The notes under the pieces are model-generated. The model searched no databases and had not been told where the DNA came from. It saw only the letters and a list, made by a program, of their open reading frames with translations. A stretch of 22,641 nt of DNA from an uncultured Lachnospiraceae bacterium (lineage in GTDB: Bacteria; Bacillota; Clostridia; Lachnospirales; Lachnospiraceae), in the NCBI GenBank assembly GCA_900313745.1, contig OMSM01000328.1:1-22641 (forward strand), read 5' to 3'. The first letter of the stretch is position 1. Every line of letters begins with the position of its first letter. Both the position numbers and the translations under genes were made by a program. Below, in pieces: positions 7,826 to 14,291 of this stretch.

Positions 7826-8608
7826 TCACACAAACCTCGCGATATTCACCGCGAGCTTCCCCTTCCTTGTGCTGTGATCCACCCCAAGATAGCGGAATTT
7901 TCCCATCCCGCGTACGGAAACGGTATCCCCCTCCCTGGGGGAAGCGGCGTTTGACGTGATCTGCCTGCCGTTCAGCATTACCCTGCCGGCCCTGAAGAGC
8001 TCCAGGCTCTGGCTCCGGGAGAGCTTGAAAACGTGCGCGACCACCGCGTCAAGACGCTCGGAGCTCACCTGAACGGTCTCCTCCCTGAGTGCGGGTCCCG
8101 CGTTTTCCGGAACAGAATCCACCCTCCGCACGCGGACAAAAGTATGCTTCACCTGTGCCAGATTCTCCTCAATGAAGCCGGCGATATGCTCCTCCGCAAC
8201 AATCCACGCGAGGGCAGCGCCGCCCCTTGCCGTGCCCCCTGATCCTCCCGCAGTCACGATATCCCCGATCACCCGGCGCTCTATTCCAAGCCCCAGCACG
8301 GATCCCAGGAAATCCCTGTGGCTTAATTCCTCCGTGAATCTGGGGTTCCTCGGCGCGATCTCCAGCACCGCCAGGGGATAGGGCTGGTCATACCCGCAGG
8401 TCTCCTCCGTGCCGAAGCGGGCCATTCTCCGCTCCGCATTCTCATAACCTCCCCAGAGCCCGACCCCGCAGGAGACGTTTCCAAGGGACATAACCTGTCC
8501 CTGTTCCGCCTCCGTCAGGAAATCCGTAAACAGAAACAGGGAGCCGCGGTAGGAATTCTCCGCGAGCTCCCTGATCCGCCGTTCAAAGAGTTGTTCTTCT
8601 TCGGTCAT
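7826..8608 (-). CDS. ylmH: YlmH-type RNA-binding protein with S4 domain
   Basis: A 260-residue protein of the YlmH family. Residues 1-175 hold the family N-terminal region, including HRDFLGSVLGLGIERRVIGDI near 97-117. Residues about 180-237 form an S4 RNA-binding domain (SSERLDAVVA, then LFRAGRVMLNGR). In other Firmicutes ylmH lies in the division cluster with sepF and divIVA and has been tied to cell division and, more recently, to ribosome rescue or quality control. Here it instead follows a lipoprotein and a WYL regulator, with no division genes in view. The reading frame extends upstream to 8671, but the ATG at 8608 is preferred: GGAG lies about eight bases upstream and the protein then starts MTEEEQLFERRI as the family does. 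Confidence 0.93.
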   Translation of the reverse strand: MTEEEQLFERRIRELAENSYRGSLFLFTDFLTEAEQGQVMSLGNVSCGVGLWGGYENAERRMARFGTEETCGYDQPYPLAVLEIAPRNPRFTEELSHRDFLGSVLGLGIERRVIGDIVTAGGSGGTARGGAALAWIVAEEHIAGFIEENLAQVKHTFVRVRRVDSVPENAGPALREETVQVSSERLDAVVAHVFKLSRSQSLELFRAGRVMLNGRQITSNAASPREGDTVSVRGMGKFRYLGVDHSTRKGKLAVNIARFV

Positions 8609-8633
8609 CAAAAAACTCCGTTTATACCGGTGC

Positions 8634-9368
8634 TCACTGCACCACGTCGTAGATTTTCTCCCCGTCGACAAAGGTGAGAAGTACGTTCTCCGGATTCTGG
8701 TCGTTTAAGAGGTAAAGGATGACATGGCCTCCCTCCAGGTCGAAGTTCGCCATGGCGTCATAGAGGGATTTGGACAGACCGGCCATGTTTTCCCCCATGT
8801 CGAACCACGCCGCCCGGAGCTCCTCATTGCCTGCCTGTGCCTCCGCCGCTGCCAGCGCAACATTCTCCTTCCACACCGCCACCTGGAGCGTATTCCCCTC
8901 GGCGACCGTGCGGTGATTGTCCCCGAACTGCATCGTCACAAGGTAATCCGCCGTCTTCGCGTAAAGATCCATCCTCTCGGCATCGATGGCTGCTTCCCCG
9001 GAACCCTCCCCGGCGTCTCCCGCTGCCGCGCCGTCCTCCGGCACCGCCTGGGGCTCTTCCGCCGCGGGCTCCGGCTCACTGTCCGCGGGCTGCTCCGCCG
9101 CGGGAGCTTCTTCAGCCGGGGCTTCCTGCGCCGGTTCGGCCTGTGTTTCCTCCTGGGTTCCCTGCAGGGTGAGCGGCTGTTCCGTCACGGAGAACCCGGT
9201 GGTTCCGGCGGCGTTATTGATCGCCTCCTGCACCTCCAGGTCACCTGCCTGGTCGCTTACTACAACGACCGGCGTGGCGGAAGCTTCCGTTTTGTCCTTA
9301 TCCTTCCCGCAGGCGGCAAGCGCCAGCATCGCAATAATCAGCAGTCCCGCAAACAGTTTTCTTCTCAT
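8634..9368 (-). CDS. Putative lipoprotein with Ala/Glu/Pro-rich linker
   Basis: A 244-residue lipoprotein of unknown function. The signal peptide is MRRKLFAG followed by a hydrophobic stretch and the lipobox LAAC, with the lipidated Cys at residue 20. After a short Lys/Asp segment comes a low-complexity stretch rich in Ala, Glu and Pro (roughly residues 70-130), a likely flexible spacer from the membrane. The C-terminal 110 residues form a compact domain (QFGDNHRTVAEGNTLQVAVW, then ILYLLNDQNPENVLL) that I do not recognise. The reading frame continues upstream, but ATG 9368 gives a proper signal peptide and has GAGGAT about eight bases upstream; an in-frame ATG at 9374 is the alternative. It sits 35 bases after the WYL regulator and 25 bases before ylmH, so co-transcription is likely. 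Confidence 0.85.
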   Translation of the reverse strand: MRRKLFAGLLIIAMLALAACGKDKDKTEASATPVVVVSDQAGDLEVQEAINNAAGTTGFSVTEQPLTLQGTQEETQAEPAQEAPAEEAPAAEQPADSEPEPAAEEPQAVPEDGAAAGDAGEGSGEAAIDAERMDLYAKTADYLVTMQFGDNHRTVAEGNTLQVAVWKENVALAAAEAQAGNEELRAAWFDMGENMAGLSKSLYDAMANFDLEGGHVILYLLNDQNPENVLLTFVDGEKIYDVVQ

Positions 9369-9403
9369 CGTCATTATCCTCGCTATCCGTAATTGTACAC
9401 CAA

Positions 9404-10381
9404 TCAGCGGTTTCCGGCACTTCCTGCCGCCCGTTCCAGCATGGCGAGATAGGTGCTTCTCACCGAACCGGGGGAGTCTATTCTTATTTTCCCGTCGAAC
9501 ATGAACACCCACGCGTAGAATGTGGGGGAATCCTTCACTTTCACATCCGCGATGAATGTGCCCGCCGTGTGGCGGTGCGTCTGCACGCTCTCCCCGAACT
9601 TGTCCACGACGGCATTCATCATGTCGTTGTCACACTCCAGGCGCACGCTTACAGGCTCACCTCCGTACATCCCGAACATCTCCTGGACGTACTCCTTCAT
9701 CACGAAGTCCTCGGGAGCGGGAACCGCATCCTTGTCGGTGATGCAGGCGGATTTCATCCTGTCCACGCGGAACTGGCTGATCATCTGCCTTCTCTCGGAA
9801 TAGGCCACCATATAGTAGTGGTCACTGTCCCACACCAGGCCGTAGGGGCTTACGCTGTACACCTCTCCGCCATGGCGGAGCACCTTCTTCTTGTCCGCGT
9901 CGTAGTCCTGATAGAGGAACTCCAGGCGCTTCCTGCGGTTTATAGCGTCATTGATGTCGTTGACGATATAGTATACCTGCCGGTTGGTCGGCTTCACATC
10001 ATCCGCGATGTAGATGTGCCTCGTGAGTTCCCCCGCCTGGTAGATACTTGCAAAACCGTTGAGCTTGCCGATCAGCGTGCGGCTCTGGGCGGGCGTGATG
10101 AATTTGCACGCGCTGACCGCGTCGATGAGCAGCTTGAGCTCCGGAAGCTCGAACTCCCTGGTGCCGTAATAGTACTGGTTTCCGCCGTCCTGGCTGATCT
10201 CGATGTCATACCCCTCGGCGATGAGCGCGCGGATATCGTCCGCTACGGTGTGGCGGCTGTAGCTGCTCTCCTCGTCCGAGAGCTCCGCGACAATGTCAAA
10301 ACGGCTCTTCATATGCTCCTCGTCGCTGTTGCGGTAGAGGTATTTCAACAGCCTGAGAAGTCTGCTCTTATTGCTGATCAT
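9404..10381 (-). CDS. WYL-domain transcriptional regulator
   Basis: A 325-residue DNA-binding regulator. Residues 1-75 hold a winged helix-turn-helix (RLLRLLKYLYRNSDEEH at 7-23, then SRHTVADDIRALIAEGYDI). Residues about 140-215 form the WYL domain (SVSPYGLVWDSDHYYMVAY at 177-194, FRVDRM at 204-209). The eponymous tripeptide is degenerate (YYM). The C-terminal WCX-type extension spans about 225-320. WYL proteins usually sense a ligand or nucleic acid, and several control DNA-damage or phage-defence genes; the ligand here is unknown. ATG 10381 follows GGAG at six bases, and ATG 10393 is an in-frame alternative. The gene is preceded by three strong hairpins (10419-10520) and no clear promoter, and it is followed by the lipoprotein gene. 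Confidence 0.9.
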   Translation of the reverse strand: MISNKSRLLRLLKYLYRNSDEEHMKSRFDIVAELSDEESSYSRHTVADDIRALIAEGYDIEISQDGGNQYYYGTREFELPELKLLIDAVSACKFITPAQSRTLIGKLNGFASIYQAGELTRHIYIADDVKPTNRQVYYIVNDINDAINRRKRLEFLYQDYDADKKKVLRHGGEVYSVSPYGLVWDSDHYYMVAYSERRQMISQFRVDRMKSACITDKDAVPAPEDFVMKEYVQEMFGMYGGEPVSVRLECDNDMMNAVVDKFGESVQTHRHTAGTFIADVKVKDSPTFYAWVFMFDGKIRIDSPGSVRSTYLAMLERAAGSAGNR

Positions 10382-10418
10382 CTTACTCTCCATGCCGAGC
10401 TCTTTGAGCGAGGCGCGC

Positions 10419-10448
10419 GCCGGGAAACTGCAGATGCAGTTTCCCGGC
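10419..10448 (-). repeat. Hairpin C: perfect 14-bp inverted repeat
   Basis: GCCGGGAAACTGCA (10419-10432) and TGCAGTTTCCCGGC (10435-10448) pair perfectly around a 2-base centre. It lies about 26 bases upstream of the WYL regulator's alternative start at 10393. There is no U-tract, so it is more likely a processing or stability element, a protein site or part of a mobile palindromic repeat than a terminator. Confidence 0.75.
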
Positions 10449-10457
10449 TGCGATAAG

Positions 10458-10484
10458 GGCTGTTTGGGCTCGACACAAACAGCC
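10458..10484 (-). repeat. Hairpin B: perfect 9-bp inverted repeat
   Basis: GGCTGTTTG (10458-10466) and CAAACAGCC (10476-10484) form a perfect stem with a 9-base loop. It sits one base from hairpin A and nine bases from hairpin C. Confidence 0.75.
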
Positions 10485-10485
10485 G

Positions 10486-10520
10486 TTTGAAAAATCGGCG
10501 CTTCAGCGCGATTTTTCAAA
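10486..10520 (-). terminator. Hairpin A: terminator-like inverted repeat
   Basis: On the plus strand TTTGAAAAATC and GATTTTTCAAA (10486-10496, 10510-10520) enclose GCGCT/AGCGC, giving a stem of about 16 bp with one bulged G. On the minus strand it starts right after the TAG stop of the gene at 10521. The AAAAATC...GATTTTT arms resemble an intrinsic terminator whose U-run is paired in the stem. Confidence 0.65.
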
Positions 10521-10970
10521 CTACTCTCCATCCAGGCCCGCGGCGCGGTCAACCGTTTTCGTGTCCATAAGAAGGAGGGACAGCCTGGACTTCGCCTCCT
10601 TCATCTTTCCTTCCGCCCTCTCCGCAAGGCCGGAATCGCCCGAGACGGTGTATGTCTTATACCGGAATACGGCATCGATGTACTCCGACAGCGCGGCATA
10701 TTCCGCTGTGTCTTTCTCCGCTCCCCGCCATGCGATGCCCTCCTCGTAGTAGCGCGACACAAGTGAGCCGTACCTTCCGTCGGTCACGTAGTACCTCATG
10801 GACTGCGCCGAGAAATAAGTCTTCTTCGCGTCCCGGAACTCCCCGATCATGAATGAGGCGGCGAACACCAGGTGCACCGCTGCGGCCGCGGACAGAATGT
10901 TGAGAACAATCAGCAGCCCCTTGTGCGCAGCTGCTGCCGCGGCGCTGTTCTTCTCCTTATTCTTCCTCAT
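10521..10970 (-). CDS. Small single-pass membrane protein, paralog of next two genes
   Basis: 149 residues with a Lys-rich, Ala-rich N-terminus, one membrane helix (about 17-42), and a predicted helical extracytoplasmic domain. That domain carries the pattern RYYVTDGRYGSLVSRYYEEG followed by EYAALSEYIDAVFRYKTY. The same arrangement (tyrosine-rich helix, 'Y..L...Y', then 'EY...' helix) occurs in the two upstream proteins, suggesting a common origin, but here the N-terminal zinc ribbon is absent. It overlaps the upstream gene by 14 bases, so the genes are translationally coupled. Function is unknown. Hairpin A follows the stop directly and may end the transcript here. Confidence 0.82.
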   Translation of the reverse strand: MRKNKEKNSAAAAAAHKGLLIVLNILSAAAAVHLVFAASFMIGEFRDAKKTYFSAQSMRYYVTDGRYGSLVSRYYEEGIAWRGAEKDTAEYAALSEYIDAVFRYKTYTVSGDSGLAERAEGKMKEAKSRLSLLLMDTKTVDRAAGLDGE

Positions 10971-11703
10971 CTTCCCATGCCTCCTCCAGAATAACCGCCT
11001 GTCTCGCGGAAGTCAGGGTGAAGAAGCGCTCTGCGTCCTCCCTGCTCACGCCGCACCAGGCGACAAGGTATTTCGCCAGATCCCGGCTCATCTTCTCCAT
11101 CACGGCATCCTCGCGGGCTTTGTCCTCCCCGGACTCCCCGTAAGTCTCCCTGGAGAGGACGTCGGTGAACGAGGAGAGATCCCCGCCAAGGGACTCCATC
11201 GTCCGGCTCCGGGACTCGTACTCCCCGGGAAAAGCGAAGCGCAGCATGTCATCGTAGGCATAGGCATAGCTTCTCGAGGCCTGCAGCACCCGGCTTATAT
11301 GCTCGTATTCGTCGGACCAGATGTCGATGTTCCAGTACTCGATGTAAGCGGCGAGATCCCGGTACTCCTCGTTCTGCAGCATCTCCTCGATCCTGGCGAG
11401 ATGCTCCTCCGCGTTCGCCCGGGAGTTCCGCCTCCCCGCGTTCCGGATCATGGACCACGCGTTGCTCCCGAAAATATAACAGAGGATGGAGAGGACGATC
11501 ATCACCGAAATCAGTGCGATCCGGACGGAAACAGCGCTGATCCGCCGGGTCTGGCGGATTACCTCCTCCTTTGTCTCCTCGAATTCCCCCCTGAACTGCT
11601 GCATGTCCCGGATGTGCCTCTTCGCGAGCTCATTCGGCTTCCCGCAGTGGGGGCAGTAGGCATCCTCCAGATTAAGGGGGCCTCCGCAGTATCTGCACTT
11701 CAT
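10957..11703 (-). CDS. Zinc-ribbon single-pass membrane protein (paralog 2)
   Basis: A 248-residue protein. Residues 3-20 form a zinc ribbon (C3xxC6 and C17xxC20, the second in YCPHCG), expected in the cytoplasm. A charged linker leads to one membrane helix (about 56-78). The remaining 170 residues are predicted outside the membrane and mostly helical, with NEEYRDLAAYIEYW near 111-124 followed by EYEHISRVL and a Tyr/Ala-rich helix. It aligns by eye with the paralogs on both sides. GAGG lies eight bases before the ATG. It begins ten bases after the stop of the gene at 11714 and overlaps the next gene by 14 bases. No enzyme motif was seen, and a sensing or scaffolding role is only a guess. Confidence 0.88.
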   Translation of the reverse strand: MKCRYCGGPLNLEDAYCPHCGKPNELAKRHIRDMQQFRGEFEETKEEVIRQTRRISAVSVRIALISVMIVLSILCYIFGSNAWSMIRNAGRRNSRANAEEHLARIEEMLQNEEYRDLAAYIEYWNIDIWSDEYEHISRVLQASRSYAYAYDDMLRFAFPGEYESRSRTMESLGGDLSSFTDVLSRETYGESGEDKAREDAVMEKMSRDLAKYLVAWCGVSREDAERFFTLTSARQAVILEEAWEDEEE

Positions 11704-11713
11704 CTCGTTAACC

Positions 11714-12484
11714 TCACTTCTTCGCCATATTGCCGACGTATTCCTTTACCGCCGCCCTGTCGACGTATCCCCCGGACTCCTCCGTGTACTTCCTGAAGTT
11801 CTCCAGGGTCTCGTCATCCATGGAGAACCTGGTCCGGAAATCCTCCTCGTACGCGGAAGCGCGCTCCTTAATCCACTCCAGGTCCTCTTTCGTGATATGA
11901 GGCTGGTACTCCGCGAGCAGAACCGTGAGCTCGTCCTCAAGGATCCACTCCAGGTCGCTGCTGTCCAGGGCAGCCCCGCGCTCCTCCTCCTTAAGGAGAT
12001 CGTCAAGGCGCTCCATCGACAGCACCGTCTCGCACAGCCCGGCGTGGGAATAGGACCATACCGGGTTCCCTTCGGCGCCGTTCTCCAGGTAAAACTCCGC
12101 CAGCGCCCTGTAGTCGCCCGATTCGTACAGCTCGTCCATCACCGGATAGTTCTCCCGCTGCCATACGAAATCCTCCTCCGCCTTCTTCTCCCATCTGTGC
12201 TCGGTGAAGAAGAACATCCCGGCGAGAAGGAGGGCAGCGGCAGCCGCGATGATAAGTGTCCGCCTGAGAAATTTCCCGTGCCTGCGGATTTCCACCGCAG
12301 CCGTGTCGATTCCGGTGTCCGCAAGGCCGGAGAGGTCCTCCCGGATCTCCCCGAGATCCTCCATGTACGCCTTCTCCGCGCCCTCGGGGTTCGTGCTTCC
12401 GCAGTACGGGCACGCGGGAAGCGACCTGTCAAAATGCGCTCCGCAGGAGGGGCACTCCACCGTGTTATGCTCCGGAGTCTTCAT
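11714..12484 (-). CDS. Zinc-ribbon single-pass membrane protein (paralog 1)
   Basis: A 256-residue protein with the layout of its downstream neighbour. It has an N-terminal zinc ribbon (C11PSC14 and C25PYC28), an acidic linker, one membrane helix (about 75-94), and a helical extracytoplasmic domain with ESGDYRALAEFYLENG near 121-136 followed by a WSYSHAGLCETVL helix. The C-terminal part is highly acidic and rich in Trp and Tyr. The ATG is inside an ATGA overlap with the stop of the SAM hydrolase gene (12481-12484), with a GGAGGACAGGA site just upstream, so it is translationally coupled to that gene and probably in the same operon as the ECF transporter. Function is unknown. Confidence 0.88.
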   Translation of the reverse strand: MKTPEHNTVECPSCGAHFDRSLPACPYCGSTNPEGAEKAYMEDLGEIREDLSGLADTGIDTAAVEIRRHGKFLRRTLIIAAAAALLLAGMFFFTEHRWEKKAEEDFVWQRENYPVMDELYESGDYRALAEFYLENGAEGNPVWSYSHAGLCETVLSMERLDDLLKEEERGAALDSSDLEWILEDELTVLLAEYQPHITKEDLEWIKERASAYEEDFRTRFSMDDETLENFRKYTEESGGYVDRAAVKEYVGNMAKK

Positions 12485-13383
12485 TCCTGTCCTCCCCCGG
12501 CTGTAATGCCGCTCTCTCCCGCATTCTCCGCCCTCGTGATCGTGACCTCGTACTCACCGAACCTCGCGCCGGGCACGAAGAGCCCCGGAAGATAGGTGTG
12601 GGCAAAACTTCTCCGGTTAAGGCTGATAAACATGTACGGTCCGGTGCTCCCGTGATAGAGCACGGGTTCGCCGTCTCCGACGAAGCCGAAGGACGGGGCA
12701 CAGAGTATCCTGCCGTCGTAGGCCGTCTGCCCGTCCGGGCCTGTGATCCGCACCCTGGTCATGTCCCCGTATCCCATTCCGGAACGGGAAAACTCCTCCG
12801 AAGTGAGCTCCAGGGATATCCCTCCGAAGTTGCTCTCGGCACCGCCGATCACACAGCGGACCATCCCCGTGCCTACTTCCGGCACCGCGCGCTCAATCGT
12901 CACGATCTCCCCGGTGCCGTACTCCTCTCCCACCTCTTCGAAGCGGATAATCCCGGAGGCAAGCCGCGCCGCGCAGTAGGCAAAGATATCCCTTCCGTGG
13001 AAGGTGCTCTCGTTTTCACTTCCCGGCCTCCGGTTTATGCTCTCGTCGATCTCCCGGATCTCCAGGATCTCGTCCCTCATTCCGGTGAGCGTCCCGTTGT
13101 CCGGAGTCACGATGAAGCTGCCGCTCCTTAACCTGCACACCGAGGCCCTTCTCGCTGTCCCGACGCCGGGATCGACCACGGAGACGAAAACCGTCCCCTG
13201 CGGCCAGAACCGGCAGGTTGACGCAAGAAGATCCGAGGCCTGCCTCACATCGAACGGCCGCACCTCGTGGGTGAGGTCAAAGACGGAGAGCTCCCTGTCC
13301 ACGGAGCGGATCACCCCGTACATTGCCCCGACATACCCTGTGGAGAGACCGAAATCGGTCAGAAGTACAATGTCATTCTTCAT
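12481..13383 (-). CDS. SAM hydrolase (adenosine-forming), DUF62 family
   Basis: A 300-residue protein of the S-adenosyl-L-methionine hydroxide adenosyltransferase / SAM hydrolase family (DUF62), related to the fluorinase and chlorinase. Known members split SAM into adenosine and methionine with an Asp-Arg-His triad that activates water. The corresponding residues are visible: D71 in VVDPGVGT, R78 in the following TARR, and H129 in STFHGRDIFA. The N-terminal LLTDFG (7-12) and TPDNGTLT (93-100) motifs bind SAM. The C-terminal beta-barrel domain includes FGGISLEL. There is no sign of the longer loop of halogenases. It lies downstream of ecfT across a 74-base gap with a strong stem-loop and overlaps the next gene by four bases. 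Its association with an ECF transporter suggests handling of SAM, adenosine or a methionine-related compound. Confidence 0.93.
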   Translation of the reverse strand: MKNDIVLLTDFGLSTGYVGAMYGVIRSVDRELSVFDLTHEVRPFDVRQASDLLASTCRFWPQGTVFVSVVDPGVGTARRASVCRLRSGSFIVTPDNGTLTGMRDEILEIREIDESINRRPGSENESTFHGRDIFAYCAARLASGIIRFEEVGEEYGTGEIVTIERAVPEVGTGMVRCVIGGAESNFGGISLELTSEEFSRSGMGYGDMTRVRITGPDGQTAYDGRILCAPSFGFVGDGEPVLYHGSTGPYMFISLNRRSFAHTYLPGLFVPGARFGEYEVTITRAENAGESGITAGGGQE

Positions 13384-13400
13384 TAACTGCAGTTCCTTTC

Positions 13401-13452
13401 CCGCAATACCGCCCCGCCGGGGTACCGGCCTTTCTTGTCGGCGGTACTGCGG
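13401..13452 (-). repeat. Two-tier stem-loop between ecfT and the SAM hydrolase gene
   Basis: CCGCAATACCGCC (13401-13413) pairs with GGCGGTACTGCGG (13440-13452) over 13 bp with one G-U type mismatch. Inside it, GCCGG/CCGGC (13416-13420, 13425-13429) forms a second hairpin. It starts about five bases after the ecfT stop and has no U-tract, so an mRNA-stability or processing role is more likely than termination. Confidence 0.65.
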
Positions 13453-13457
13453 AAATA

Positions 13458-14291
13458 TCAGACAAACGGGTTGTAGAACCGGTTTCCGTCGTGATAGGTG
13501 ATGATGAGGGCCGCGGCAGCAAAGACAACCGTGAACGCGATAACAAGCCAGTCGTTGCGCTTGAGAGGCTTCGCCGCATACCAGGTCCTCTTCTTTTTCT
13601 TGCCGAATCCTCTCAGCTCCATGGCGTTGCTCACCACGTCGATTCTCTCCATGGACGTGAAGAGCAGCGGGGAAATAATGCTCGCCATGCGCTTGATGCG
13701 GTCCATGAGTTTTGCCTTGGCGCTCATCTCGATGCCCCTCGCCTCCTGGGCGTTCCTGATCCGCCGGAATTCTCCCTGCAGATCAGGGATGTAGCGGAGA
13801 GCCAGGGAGATGGAGTAGGCGATGTTGTAGCTAAGGCCGATCTTGTTCAGGGAGGCAGCAAACTCGTTCGGCGCCGTGGAGGTCATGAACATGAACGCCG
13901 TCGGGACGATGGCGAAGTACTTGATCATGATATTCAGGGAGTAGAAAAGGTGCTCCTTCGTGAGAGTGTATTTGCCGAAGAGGTGGCAGATATCCGTGCG
14001 GCTCCCGTAGATCAGGCATCCCTGGTATGGGGAGAACAGGAAGATCGTGATGATGTTGAGCACCATGAATATCGCTAGCACCTTCACCACTATGGAGAAC
14101 TGGCTCCACCTGGCCTTCGACATGTAGAGGACCGACATGCTGATAAGGATCATGACGGCCAGCACCCTCGTATCGTAGGTCAGGCCGCAGACGACGCTCC
14201 AGGCGATGAAGAAAATGAACTTGGTCACTCCGCTTAAGTCATGAATCCATGTGTCCTGCGGCTCATAAGTCAGAAATGTCCGGATTTTCAT
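13458..14291 (-). CDS. ecfT: ECF transporter transmembrane (T) subunit
   Basis: A 277-residue membrane protein, the EcfT/CbiQ-family scaffold that links the ATPase to the substrate-binding S subunit. Hydrophobic helices occupy about 25-55, 65-88, 115-137, 155-170 and 247-264. The two cytoplasmic coupling motifs are present: ARG at 184-186 (NAQEARGIEM) and LRG at 226-228 (AMELRGFG). These insert into grooves of the ATPase in known ECF structures. The start lies in an ATGA overlap with the ATPase gene (14288-14291). This is the T subunit of a dedicated (group I-like) ECF system because S and A genes lie in the same cluster. Confidence 0.93.
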   Translation of the reverse strand: MKIRTFLTYEPQDTWIHDLSGVTKFIFFIAWSVVCGLTYDTRVLAVMILISMSVLYMSKARWSQFSIVVKVLAIFMVLNIITIFLFSPYQGCLIYGSRTDICHLFGKYTLTKEHLFYSLNIMIKYFAIVPTAFMFMTSTAPNEFAASLNKIGLSYNIAYSISLALRYIPDLQGEFRRIRNAQEARGIEMSAKAKLMDRIKRMASIISPLLFTSMERIDVVSNAMELRGFGKKKKRTWYAAKPLKRNDWLVIAFTVVFAAAALIITYHDGNRFYNPFV

